The translations under genes were made by a program, and so were the position numbers. The notes beneath the pieces are model-generated. The model worked only from the letters and a program-made list of their open reading frames with translations, did not search any database and had not been told where the DNA came from. Positions 30,770 to 39,600 of a stretch of 44,828 nt of DNA are shown here, piece by piece (within the stretch, counting starts at the first letter, position 1; each line of letters begins with the position of its first letter). The DNA is from JAKQIM01 sp964633225 (GTDB lineage Bacteria; Chloroflexota; Anaerolineae; Anaerolineales; UBA4823): assembly GCA_964633225.1 (NCBI GenBank), contig CAZWFQ010000027.1, positions 1 to 44,828 of the forward strand, given 5' to 3'.

Positions 30770-31729
30770 ATGCTGCGTTCTTTCTTTATCTACCTCTCAA
30801 AAGCCAATTGGGCGCGCCGGATCATCACCAATTGGTCGTTCGCCTGGCGGATGGTTGAGCGATTTGTGTCGGGAGAAAAGTTGGAAGAAGCGATTGGGGC
30901 GATCAAGGCTTTGAATGCCAAGGGGATCAATGCCACGCTGGACCACCTGGGAGAAAATACTGACACGCCCGAAGATGCGCGGCAGGCCACGCGGGACATC
31001 ATTGCCGCGCTGGACGCGATCCAAGAAGCCGGGGTGCGAGCGAATGTCTCGGTCAAGCTGACCCAGATTGGACTGGCATTGGACCCCAAGCTGTGCGCTG
31101 AAAACCTGACCCAGATCGTGGAGCATGCTGCCCGGCAGAACAATTTTGTGCGTGTGGATATGGAGGATTCTCCGGTGACGCAGATCACCCTGGATCTGAT
31201 GCGCGGCGTGCGCGCCGCGGGCCTGACGAATACCGGGATCGTTATCCAGGCGTATCTGTACCGCAGCGAGCAGGATATCAAGGATTTGGTCCAGGAGGGC
31301 ACGACGGTGCGTTTGTGCAAGGGCGCTTACAAAGAACCTGCCAGCGTGGCGTTCCCTAAGAAGGCAGATGTGGATGCTAATTACGACCGCCTGGCAGCGC
31401 TGCTGATTGACAGCGCGAAGCTGCCGGGCAGCACCCCGGCATCAGCGGATGGACGTACGCCTCCCATCCCGGGCCTGGCTACGCACGACGAAAAACGGAT
31501 TGCCTTTGCGAAGGAGTATTTGCAGAAGGCTGGTCTGCCCAAGCACAGCATGGAGTTCCAGATGTTGTACGGCATCCGGCGCGAGCTGCAAGAGAAGCTG
31601 GCTGCCGATGGTTACCCGGTGCGGGTCTATGTTCCGTATGGGACAGAGTGGTATCCTTATTACATGCGCCGCCTGGCTGAGCGACCTGCCAATGTGTGGT
31701 TCATTGTATCCAACTTCTTCCGCCGGTAA
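30770..31729 (+). CDS. putA: Proline dehydrogenase (FAD-dependent, monofunctional)
   Basis: The 319-residue protein is a PutA/ProDH-type (beta/alpha)8 barrel that oxidises L-proline to pyrroline-5-carboxylate with FAD, passing electrons to the membrane quinone pool. Family landmarks appear in order: ATLDHLGEN, NVSVKLTQIGL, FVRVDMEDSP, IVIQAYLYRS, VRLCKGAYKEP, LATHDE, EFQMLYGIR and the C-terminal substrate-binding helix YMRRLAERPAN, with the paired Arg residues that hold the proline carboxylate. The length fits monofunctional enzymes such as the Thermus protein. No P5C dehydrogenase domain or gene is seen nearby. AAGGAT lies 6 nt before the start. The next gene starts 3 nt after its stop. Confidence 0.95.
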   Translation: MLRSFFIYLSKANWARRIITNWSFAWRMVERFVSGEKLEEAIGAIKALNAKGINATLDHLGENTDTPEDARQATRDIIAALDAIQEAGVRANVSVKLTQIGLALDPKLCAENLTQIVEHAARQNNFVRVDMEDSPVTQITLDLMRGVRAAGLTNTGIVIQAYLYRSEQDIKDLVQEGTTVRLCKGAYKEPASVAFPKKADVDANYDRLAALLIDSAKLPGSTPASADGRTPPIPGLATHDEKRIAFAKEYLQKAGLPKHSMEFQMLYGIRRELQEKLAADGYPVRVYVPYGTEWYPYYMRRLAERPANVWFIVSNFFRR

Positions 31730-31732
31730 CGA

Positions 31733-32638
31733 GTGAAAACGCTGCGTCTCTTTCTTCGGCTTTCGCGCCCATTGTTTTTGCTGGGGGCGGCGCTGACTTA
31801 TACCCTGGGGGTGGGGATTGCGCGCTACCTGGGCGCGAGCGTCGATTGGGGCGTGTATGTGCTGGGGCTGGCCTGGGTGGCGGCCTTTCAGTTGAGTGCG
31901 CATTACCTGAGCGAATATTTTGCCGAGCCAGACGATGGACGCGATGATAACCGGACCCTCTTTTCGGGGAGGAGCGGTGCGCTGGGGCCGGGCAAGCTGC
32001 CGCGAGCGGTGGCATTGTGGGCTGGGGTGGTCTGCCTGGCGATCGGGGCTTCGCTATCGGTGTTGTTGATGGGGCAGGTCCATTATGCCCCGGCGGTGCT
32101 GCTGGTGATGGGCTTGATCTTTGTGGGGGCGGTGTGCTACAGTGTGCCGCCCCTGCGCCTGGAGGCCTCGGGCTATGGGGAGCTGACCCTCTCGTTGCTG
32201 GTGGCAAACCTGGTGCCGACGCTGGCTTTTTTGCTGCAGACGGGTGATCTGCACCGGCTGTTGGCGATGGCGACCTTCCCGTTGACGGTGCTGCACCTGG
32301 CGATGCTGTTGGCTTTTGACCTGCCGGATTATGCCAGTGACTTGCGCTGCGGCAAGCGCACCTTGATGGTGCGGGCCGGCTGGCAGCGCGGGATGCTGCT
32401 GCATAATATCCTGGTGCTGAGTGGTTTTATCTTGTTGGGCCTGGCAGCGGCGATGGGGCTTGCGCTGCGCATTGTGCTGCCCACGTTCTTTGTTTTGCCG
32501 GCTGGCCTGCTGCAGATCTGGCAGATGATGCGAATTGAACAGGGCGATAAGCCAAACTGGAGTCTCTTGGCCTTGGCGGCCCTGACTTCGTTTGGCCTGA
32601 CGGCATACTTGTTGGCTTACGGATTTTGGACGCGCTAA
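31733..32638 (+). CDS. UbiA-family prenyltransferase
   Basis: This 301-residue polytopic protein has about eight to nine hydrophobic helices. The first Asp-rich motif is HYLSEYFAEPDDGRDD, in the position of NxxxDxxxD, and the second is DLPDYASD; together they coordinate Mg-diphosphate of the prenyl donor. YSVPPLRLEASGYGEL between them is typical of MenA/UbiA enzymes. The likely role is prenylation of an aromatic or quinone precursor in the membrane, but MenA, UbiA and related substrates cannot be separated here. Asn is replaced by His/Ser at the start of the first motif. The start is GTG at 31733, 3 nt after the proline dehydrogenase stop, and MoeA starts 1 nt after its stop. A quinone link with proline dehydrogenase (a quinone-reducing enzyme) is plausible. 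Confidence 0.85.
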   Translation: MKTLRLFLRLSRPLFLLGAALTYTLGVGIARYLGASVDWGVYVLGLAWVAAFQLSAHYLSEYFAEPDDGRDDNRTLFSGRSGALGPGKLPRAVALWAGVVCLAIGASLSVLLMGQVHYAPAVLLVMGLIFVGAVCYSVPPLRLEASGYGELTLSLLVANLVPTLAFLLQTGDLHRLLAMATFPLTVLHLAMLLAFDLPDYASDLRCGKRTLMVRAGWQRGMLLHNILVLSGFILLGLAAAMGLALRIVLPTFFVLPAGLLQIWQMMRIEQGDKPNWSLLALAALTSFGLTAYLLAYGFWTR

Positions 32639-32639
32639 A

Positions 32640-33878
32640 ATGCCTGAATTCTTACGCTTGACGGCGCCGGACCAGGCGCTACAAATCTTATTCGAACATT
32701 TTACCCCCCAGGTGATTGGGGAAACGATCCCTCTGGAAGCAGCCCTGCGCCGGGTGACGGCCGAACCGGTGGTTGCCAGGCAGCCGCTGCCTGCTTTTAC
32801 GCGCAGCAGCGTGGATGGGTATGCGGTGCGGGCAGCGGATACTTATGGGGCCAGCGACAGCCAGCCGGCTTTTTTAAAGGTGGTGGGCGAAGCGCTGATG
32901 GGGGCCAGCACGGGGTTTGACCTGCTGCCGGGCCAGGCGGCACTGATCCACACGGGCGGGATGCTGCCAGCCGCAGCAGACGCTGTGGTGATGGTTGAGT
33001 ATACCCAGGCGGTGGGGGCAGACGAGGTGGAAGTGCTGCGGGCGGCGGCGGCAGGCGAGAACGTCTTGCAGATGGGCGAGGATGTGCAGCCCGGGCAAGA
33101 AGTGATCCCGGCAGGCAGGCGCATACGCCCGGCTGAGATTGGCGGGCTGGCGGCCCTGGGGGTGGTGCAGGTGGCAGTGGCGCGCCGGCCGCGGGTGGGT
33201 ATTTTATCCAGCGGGGATGAACTGGTGCCTCCTGAGGCTGAAACCCGGCCTGGGCAGGTGCGCGATAGCAATTCCTATTCGTTGAGCGCAGTGGTGGAGC
33301 AAGCCGGCGGGGTGGCTGTACGTTACGGCATTTTGCCTGACCAGGCGGCGGCGCTGCAGGCGGCAGCCGAGCGGGCGATGATGGAATGCGATGTGGTGGT
33401 CTTTACGGCTGGCTCATCAGCCAGCGTGCGCGACCTGACGGCAGAGGTGATTGCACGCCTGGGTCAGCCAGGTGTATTGGTGCATGGGGTGAGCGTCAGA
33501 CCGGGCAAGCCTACTATCCTGGCGGTATGCGACGGCAAGGTGGTGATCGGCTTGCCAGGCAATCCGGTGAGCGCTCTGGTGATTGCGGGCCTGTTCTTGA
33601 AGCCAGTGATTGCGCGTTGGCTGGGGCTGCCGCAGGGCGGCCCGCGCCCGGCTGTGCTGGCGCGCCTGGCAGTGAACGTACCCTCGCAAGCCGGGCGGGA
33701 GGATTACGTGGCGGTGAGGCTGGCGGCTGGGCCAGAAGGGTACCAGGCTGAGCCGATCTTCAGCAAGAGCAACTTGATCTTCAGCCTGGCGCGCGCCGAT
33801 GGACTGGTGCGGGTGCCGCTGGCGGCTACCGGGCTGGAGGCGGGTGAAAATGTGATCGTGGAGCTGTTCGAAGGATGA
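32640..33878 (+). CDS. moeA: Molybdopterin molybdotransferase MoeA
   Basis: The 412-residue protein inserts molybdate (or tungstate) into adenylylated molybdopterin, the last step of basic Mo-cofactor synthesis. It shows the MoeA motifs in order: AFTRSSVDGYAVRAADT (residues about 54-70), HTGGMLPAAADAVVMVEYTQ, RRPRVGILSSGDELVPP, RDSNSYSL, FTAGSSASVRDL, VRPGKPTILA and GLPGNPVSALV. The C-terminal domain IV is present and the length is usual. The start ATG lies 1 nt after the UbiA stop. Its TGA overlaps a possible ATG (33875) of another gene lost in the 100-N gap. A second MoeA gene follows the gap. Confidence 0.95.
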   Translation: MPEFLRLTAPDQALQILFEHFTPQVIGETIPLEAALRRVTAEPVVARQPLPAFTRSSVDGYAVRAADTYGASDSQPAFLKVVGEALMGASTGFDLLPGQAALIHTGGMLPAAADAVVMVEYTQAVGADEVEVLRAAAAGENVLQMGEDVQPGQEVIPAGRRIRPAEIGGLAALGVVQVAVARRPRVGILSSGDELVPPEAETRPGQVRDSNSYSLSAVVEQAGGVAVRYGILPDQAAALQAAAERAMMECDVVVFTAGSSASVRDLTAEVIARLGQPGVLVHGVSVRPGKPTILAVCDGKVVIGLPGNPVSALVIAGLFLKPVIARWLGLPQGGPRPAVLARLAVNVPSQAGREDYVAVRLAAGPEGYQAEPIFSKSNLIFSLARADGLVRVPLAATGLEAGENVIVELFEG

Positions 33879-34012
33879 GTAANNNNNNNNNNNNNNNNNN
33901 NNNNNNNNNNNNNNNNNNNNNNNNNNNNNNNNNNNNNNNNNNNNNNNNNNNNNNNNNNNNNNNNNNNNNNNNNNNNNNNNNNGGCGGCTGCGTGATGGAG
34001 GGCTAAGCTGCG
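33875..34012 (+). other. Scaffold gap of unknown true length between two MoeA genes
   Basis: The left flank contains ATGAGTAA overlapping the MoeA stop, which could start another gene (Met-Ser-Asn/Lys). The right flank ends open frames with TGA at 33992-33994 or TAA at 34004-34006, followed by GGAGG about 11 nt before the next start at 34013. Unlike the first gap, the two sides share no sequence, so real DNA, possibly one or more Mo-cofactor genes, is missing. Confidence 0.7.
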
Positions 34013-36004
34013 ATGGCTGTATATTTGCGTGATATTCCTTTGCCTGAGGCGCAGGCACATTTTGAGCAGGCTTTGAGGGCTGCCGGGCGGTGGGGAGTTT
34101 TGGGGCTCGAAGAGATCTCACTGGATGAGCAGGCAGTGGGCAGGGTGCTGGCAGAAGCGGTGTGGGCGGCGCTTTCTTCGCCGCATTACCATGCCTCGGC
34201 GATGGACGGGTTTGCGCTGCGAGCGGCCGAGACCGCCGGGGCACAACCGGGGAGCCCGCGGGTGTTGAACTGCGATGCGCAGGTGGGGGTTTTGCAGGCG
34301 GCTTACGTGGATACCGGCGACCCGCTGCCGGGTTGGGCCGATGCGGTGATCCCGATCGAAAATGTGGAGCCGCTGCAGGCCAGCAACAGCATGGCGCCAG
34401 ACCCGCGCCGTCCGGCGGCGATCCGCATCCGGGCAGCGGTGACCCCCTGGAGCCATGTGCGCCCGTTGGGCGAAGATATGGTGGCTACACAGTTGGTGCT
34501 GCCGGCGGGGCATACGCTGCGCCCGGTGGACCTGGGGGCCATGGCGGCCTGCGGCCACAACACGGCCAGGGTGGCGCGGCGGCCGCGGGTGGCGATCTTG
34601 CCGACCGGCAGCGAGCTGGTGGCGGTGGGCAAGCCGGTGCAGGCAGGCGATATTATTGAATATAACTCGATTGTGCTGGCTGGGCAGGTGCAAGGCTGGG
34701 GCGGCCTGGCCAGGCGCTGGCCGATCGTGGTGGACGATTTTGACTTGATTTGCCAGCAGGTGGCAGATGCGGCCCGTGAGCACGACCTGATCCTATTGAA
34801 TGCGGGTTCTTCGGCCGGTTCGGAGGATTTCTCCAGCCGGGTGGTTGAGAAGCTGGGTGAGCTGCTGGTGCATGGGGTGGCGATCCGGCCGGGGCACCCG
34901 GTGATCTTGGGGATGATCCGGCGGCCAGGCGCAGCGGATGAATGGGTGCCCATCATTGGCGTGCCGGGTTACCCGGTTTCGACGGCGCTGACGGGCGAGA
35001 TCTTTGTGGAGCCGCTGTTGGCGAGGTGGCTGGGTCGGCCGGCAGCCGAGCCGGTGGTGTTGGAGGCCAGGCTGACGCGCAAGGTGACCTCGCCGCCGGG
35101 GGATGACGATTATATGCGTGTAGTCGCTGGGCATGTGGGGAAGCAGGCCCTGGCGGCGCCGCTTTCGCGCGGGGCGGGGGTAATCTCATCATTGGTGCGG
35201 GCGGATGGGATCGTGATCTTGCCGCGCGGCTCGCAAGGCCTGGCGGCGGGGGCGGCGGTGCAGGTGCGCCTGTACCGCCATCCGGCTGAGATCGGGCGGA
35301 CGATCTTTGCCATTGGCTCGCACGACCTGACACTGGATGTGTTGGCCCAGTTCTTGTCTGAGCGGCAGCGGCGCCTGTCATCGGCCAATGTGGGCAGCCT
35401 GGGCGGACTGACCGCCCTGCAGCGGGGCGAAGCGCACCTGGCGGGCTCGCACCTGCTGGACCTGCAAACAGGGGAGTACAACCTTTCGTATATCCGGCAG
35501 TACCTGCCGGGCGTGCGGGTGAAGGTGGTGGCGCTGGTGGGAAGGCAGCAGGGGCTGCTGGTGTGCAAGGGCAACCCCAAGGGCCTTCACAGCCTGGAAG
35601 ACCTGGTGCGCCCGGATGTGTGCTACGTGAACCGCCAGCGCGGGGCCGGGACGCGGGTGCTGTTGGATTATCACCTGGGCAAGCTGGGACTGGCGGCAGA
35701 TCAGGTGCGAGGCTATGCCCAGGAGGAGTACACGCACCTGGCAGTGGCGGCGGCGGTGGCCTCGGGGCGGGCGGACTGCGGGTTGGGGATTGCGGCGGCG
35801 GCTCAGGCCCTGGGATTGGATTTTGTGCCGCTGTATCAAGAGCGCTATGACCTGGTGATCCCCAGCGAACATGCCGAAAGCGCCCTGCTGGCGCCATTGT
35901 TCGAGGTGCTGCAGTCGCGGGTATTCCGGCAGGCGGCGGGGGCCTTGCCTGGCTATGACGTGGAAGCCATGGGCAGCCTGGTGGCAGAACTGGGAGCGGC
36001 ATGA
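34013..36004 (+). CDS. MoeA fused to a periplasmic-binding-like (PBP) domain
   Basis: Residues 1 to about 410 form a second MoeA: HYHASAMDGFALRAAET, DTGDPLPGWADAVIPIENV, RRPRVAILPTGSELV, EYNSIVLAGQV, NAGSSAGSEDF and GVPGYPVSTALTGE are all present. Residues about 430-650 are a PBP-like/LysR-substrate-type domain (IGSHDLTLDVLAQFL, GSLGGLTALQRGEAHLAGSHLLD, CYVNRQRGAGTRVLLD, SGRADCGLGIAAAA). This fusion is a known architecture, and the added domain may sense molybdate, tungstate or a cofactor intermediate. The pair of MoeA paralogues in one operon recalls organisms that handle both Mo and W, which is inference. The stop overlaps the next start as ATGA. Confidence 0.93.
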   Translation: MAVYLRDIPLPEAQAHFEQALRAAGRWGVLGLEEISLDEQAVGRVLAEAVWAALSSPHYHASAMDGFALRAAETAGAQPGSPRVLNCDAQVGVLQAAYVDTGDPLPGWADAVIPIENVEPLQASNSMAPDPRRPAAIRIRAAVTPWSHVRPLGEDMVATQLVLPAGHTLRPVDLGAMAACGHNTARVARRPRVAILPTGSELVAVGKPVQAGDIIEYNSIVLAGQVQGWGGLARRWPIVVDDFDLICQQVADAAREHDLILLNAGSSAGSEDFSSRVVEKLGELLVHGVAIRPGHPVILGMIRRPGAADEWVPIIGVPGYPVSTALTGEIFVEPLLARWLGRPAAEPVVLEARLTRKVTSPPGDDDYMRVVAGHVGKQALAAPLSRGAGVISSLVRADGIVILPRGSQGLAAGAAVQVRLYRHPAEIGRTIFAIGSHDLTLDVLAQFLSERQRRLSSANVGSLGGLTALQRGEAHLAGSHLLDLQTGEYNLSYIRQYLPGVRVKVVALVGRQQGLLVCKGNPKGLHSLEDLVRPDVCYVNRQRGAGTRVLLDYHLGKLGLAADQVRGYAQEEYTHLAVAAAVASGRADCGLGIAAAAQALGLDFVPLYQERYDLVIPSEHAESALLAPLFEVLQSRVFRQAAGALPGYDVEAMGSLVAELGAA

Positions 36005-36366
36005 TCCGGGCGCTGGTGATTGATGATGTGCGGCAGATGGCTGACAGCCTGTGCCAGATGCTGAGTTTGTTGGATGTGCAAGCATACCCGGCTTATGGGG
36101 TGCGCGCTGGGCTGCTGGCGTTGAACGAATTCAAGCCGGATGTGATCTTTTTAGATTTGAACATGCCGGGCCTGAGCGGGTTTGATGTGCTGGCTTACGT
36201 GCACCGCGACCCGCGCTTGGCCGATATCCCAATGGTGGTGGTGACCTCAGACGATGAAAAGCTGACGCGCGAGCGGGCGCTGGAAGGCGGGGCATTGGAC
36301 CTGATCGTCAAGCCAGCCAGTTTTGAATCGATCGAGGCGGCGTTGAGGGCGGCGGGGCTGGGCTAG
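36001..36366 (+). CDS. Single-domain CheY-like response regulator
   Basis: The 121-residue product is a bare receiver domain. It has the acidic pair D8-D9, phosphoacceptor Asp in FLDLNMPGLSGFDV (residue about 52), the Thr in VVVTSDD and the Lys in IVKPAS. No output domain follows; the frame stops after AALRAAGLG. Such proteins pass phosphate to partners or act by protein contact. The ATG overlaps the MoeA-PBP stop by 4 nt, an odd neighbour for a Mo-cofactor gene. No cognate kinase is adjacent; the PAS-GAF kinase at 27143-29149 is the nearest one. Confidence 0.92.
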   Translation: MIRALVIDDVRQMADSLCQMLSLLDVQAYPAYGVRAGLLALNEFKPDVIFLDLNMPGLSGFDVLAYVHRDPRLADIPMVVVTSDDEKLTRERALEGGALDLIVKPASFESIEAALRAAGLG

Positions 36367-36681
36367 TAGAATCCCAGTTATACCAGTATAATAAGGATTG
36401 TGTTAAAACATCCTGGGCTGATGATTAAAAAGCGCATCCGGGATGGTTCTTAATGCAGCCTGGCAAGTGAAGTGTGCCGGGTAAGATCAGGCGGCCGCCA
36501 AGGCGGCGGGGAAATTTTCTTTTTCCCAACAGGCTTAGTTGAAAGAACGGAGGTGATGGAACAAGCATCCCAAGCAGACTGACTTTCTGAAGCGCTTTAT
36601 TCTCTTTGAACTACTTGTACAATTCAAATTATCCACAGTAAGCTTTCCTAACCGTTTCATCTGATAAGGAGAAAAAAAAGG
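36367..36681 (+). other. 315-nt intergenic region with several short hairpins
   Basis: No gene is visible here. Base-pairing possibilities are GGGCTG/CAGCCT (36415-36420 with 36456-36461) enclosing ATTAA/TTAAT (36424-36428 with 36450-36454) and CATC/GATG. A competing stem is CCTGGCA/TGCCGGG (36459-36465 with 36475-36481). Further on is a GC-rich hairpin GCCGC-CAAG-GCGGC near 36491-36505, followed by a T-rich stretch. One may be the terminator of the response-regulator operon; the rest may be a 5' leader of the protease gene. AAGGAG at 36666-36671 is its ribosome-binding site. I match none to a known riboswitch. Confidence 0.4.
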
Positions 36682-39600
36682 ATGTCTTCAAAAATGTGGC
36701 AACGCATTTTTTCTGTGCTATTGTTGGCGGGCATGTTGCTTGGCCTCGTGCAGCCGCTGCCTGTGAAGGCGGCAGCTCCGGCTGAGGAACCCACCCTGGC
36801 GTCAATTGATTCGGATCTGCTGGTCGAATTGGAGCAGAACGGATCAGCGGCCTTCTTTGTGATGATGGACGCCAAGGCTGATCTGAGCGAAGCAGAAAAG
36901 ATCACCGATTGGAGTGAGCGCGGCTGGTTTGTGTACAACGCGTTGTTAGAAACTGCCCGCACTTCGCAGGCTGAGGTGATCGCCTATGCCAAGAAGAACG
37001 GCATAGAGTACCGTTCTTTCTATACAAACAACTCGGTGTACTTCCCCAACGGCACTGGCCAGATGGTGCAAGACCTGGCGGCCATTGCAGGCGTTGAGCG
37101 ACTGCGCCTGGAAGGCTATGCCACCATCCAGCCGGAGGAGCTGGCGCCCACATACGGGCCGGAAATTACCGAGCCAGCCTCACCGGATGCCTATGGCTAC
37201 AACCTGACGACGCTGGCGCCTGCGGCGAGCGGCGGCCTGTACGGCATGCAAGCCGTGCAGGTGTGGGAGACCTATGGCATCAAAGGCAATGGCATTGTGG
37301 TAGCGAATATTGACACCGGCGCCAACTACAGCCACGAAGCCCTGGTGCGGCAGTATCGCGGCAACAATGGCGATGGCACTTTTGACCACAACTACAACTG
37401 GTACCTGCCCACCTCGGGCTGCGGCGACGGCACCTATGCCTGTGACAACAACGGCCACGGCTCGGGCACAATGGGCATCATGGTGGGCGAGACGGCTGAC
37501 CTGTCGGAGCAGATCGGCATTGCTCCGGAAGCGACCTGGATGGCCTGCAAGGGCTGCGAGGAAAACAATTGCTCAGACGCAGCGCTGACCGGCTGCGCCG
37601 ACTGGATGGTGGCGCCCTGCGCCATTGGCGACGACCCGGGCGATCCCTCTTGCGATCCAGACATGCGCCCGCATATCATCAATAACTCGTGGGGCGGCCC
37701 CGGCGGCGATACCTGGTACCAGGCCTATGTTCAGGCATGGGTGGCGGCAGGTATGTTCCCGGCTTTCTCAGCCGGCAACGATTACACCTGCAATTCCCTG
37801 GGCAGCCCGGGCGATAACCCGGAGTCCTTCGGCACGGCTGCGCACAGCTCGGCTGGCGAGAACACCTATGCCGGTGGGCCCAGCACCTTCTACCCGAACC
37901 CCTCCTGCGACCCAGACCTGCACGAGATAGATCCGCACATCAGTTCACCGACCTTCGGGCGCACCTCGGATATGACCCCGGGGCTGTACTACAACCTGTC
38001 GGGCACCTCGGGCGCCAGCCCGCACACGGCGGGTGCGGTGGCGTTGATCTGGGCAGCCAACCCGTCGTACATCGGCAATATCGAGGGCACCTTTACTGCG
38101 CTGGAGCAGAGTGCCAACCACGATTACTTCTCGGAAACAGGCTGCGGTAAACCGGCCTGCGCCGGAAGTAACAACTGGCCCAACTATGAATATGGTTGGG
38201 GCTTCTTGGATGCCCTGGCGGCAGTTGAGTACGTGGGTGTAGGCGAGATGGGTGCCTTAGACGGCACCGTGACCGATGCCAGCACCAGCGATCTGCTGCA
38301 GGGCGTGACCATTACCGCCGAGCCGGAAGGCTCTGGCGGTTCGCAGTCTGCCACCACCGATGCCAGCGGTTACTACACCATGTCGCTGATGGCGGGCTTC
38401 TACACGGTGACGGCTACCAGCCCCTACTACACCACAGACTTTGCGACCCACATTGAGATCGTCACCGATACGGTGACCACGCAGGACTTTGTTCTGGATG
38501 CCAAGGGTGTGCTTTGGGGCTACGTGACGGACGCCGATAGCGGCTTTGGCCTGGATGCCACGGTTACGGCGGATAACGGCGAGTCTCTCAATACCAACCC
38601 CAGCGACGGCGCCTACGAGCTGTACCTGGATGCGGGCACGTATGCCGTGACCGCTGCGGCCACGGATTACGCCCCCGAAACGGCCACCGGCCTGGTGATC
38701 GTCTCGGGCGATGACCTGCAGCAAGACTTTGCCCTGCTGGCGGCGGTCTCGTTTGCGCCAACCCCACTGGAGCTCACCCTGACCCTGGGTGATGATGGCA
38801 CCGTGCCGGTGACGCTGACCAACAACCAGCCAACGGCTTATGACTTCGAGTTCGTCGAGGCGTTGGGCGAGTATGTGCCCATGGCCGGCGAGGATGTGCT
38901 GGTGGTCGCTAATGATACGGCCGCCGCCACCGCCATGGAAACGGCTCTGACTGCCAATGGCTACTCCTATCTGCGGGTGACTACTACGGCTTTCAATGCG
39001 ATGCCGGTGGCGGATATCCTGGCGTACAAGGCGGTCTTCCATGCTGGCAACTCGTATTCTACGAGCACACAGCCCAAGCTGATCGAGTACCTGGATGCGG
39101 GCGGCAGCCTGTATATCTCAGATAATGATCTGGGCTTCTTCAACAACACGACCGTTTTCTACCAGACCTACTTGCAGGCTACGTACGTTTCGGATGCGCC
39201 AGCTAACACGGCCATCACAGGTGAGGATATTATGGCTGGGTTCAACCCGGACATCTCGGCAGACCCCTACCCAGATGACTTCACTGTGAATGCCGAAGGC
39301 ACGCTGATCTTCCGCTATGCGGGCGGCACGGCAGCCGGCGTTGCGGTAGATCGCGCTGGCTACAAGGCCATCTACACCTCCTTCGATTTCGATGACATTG
39401 CGAATGTGGCAGATGAAACCGAACTGGTAGCGCGCGTAATGGATTACCTGGCAGCGCAAGGTGTGCCCTGGTTCGCGATCGATCCGGCCAGCGGCACCGT
39501 TCCGGCAACCGATCACATCAATGCTACAGCGGCCTTCACCGCCACGGCAGCATTGGGTGTGGCACAACCGGGCGAGTACCACATGGACCTGGTGGTGGAT

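Noticed and set aside
34118..34783. Minus-strand open frames opposite the MoeA-PBP gene
   Set aside because: High-GC shadow frames with His/Arg-rich composition; the sense strand has clear MoeA motifs throughout.
36367..36681. Cyclic-di-GMP, cobalamin or molybdenum-cofactor riboswitch before the protease gene
   Set aside because: None of the conserved core sequences of these riboswitches is present.
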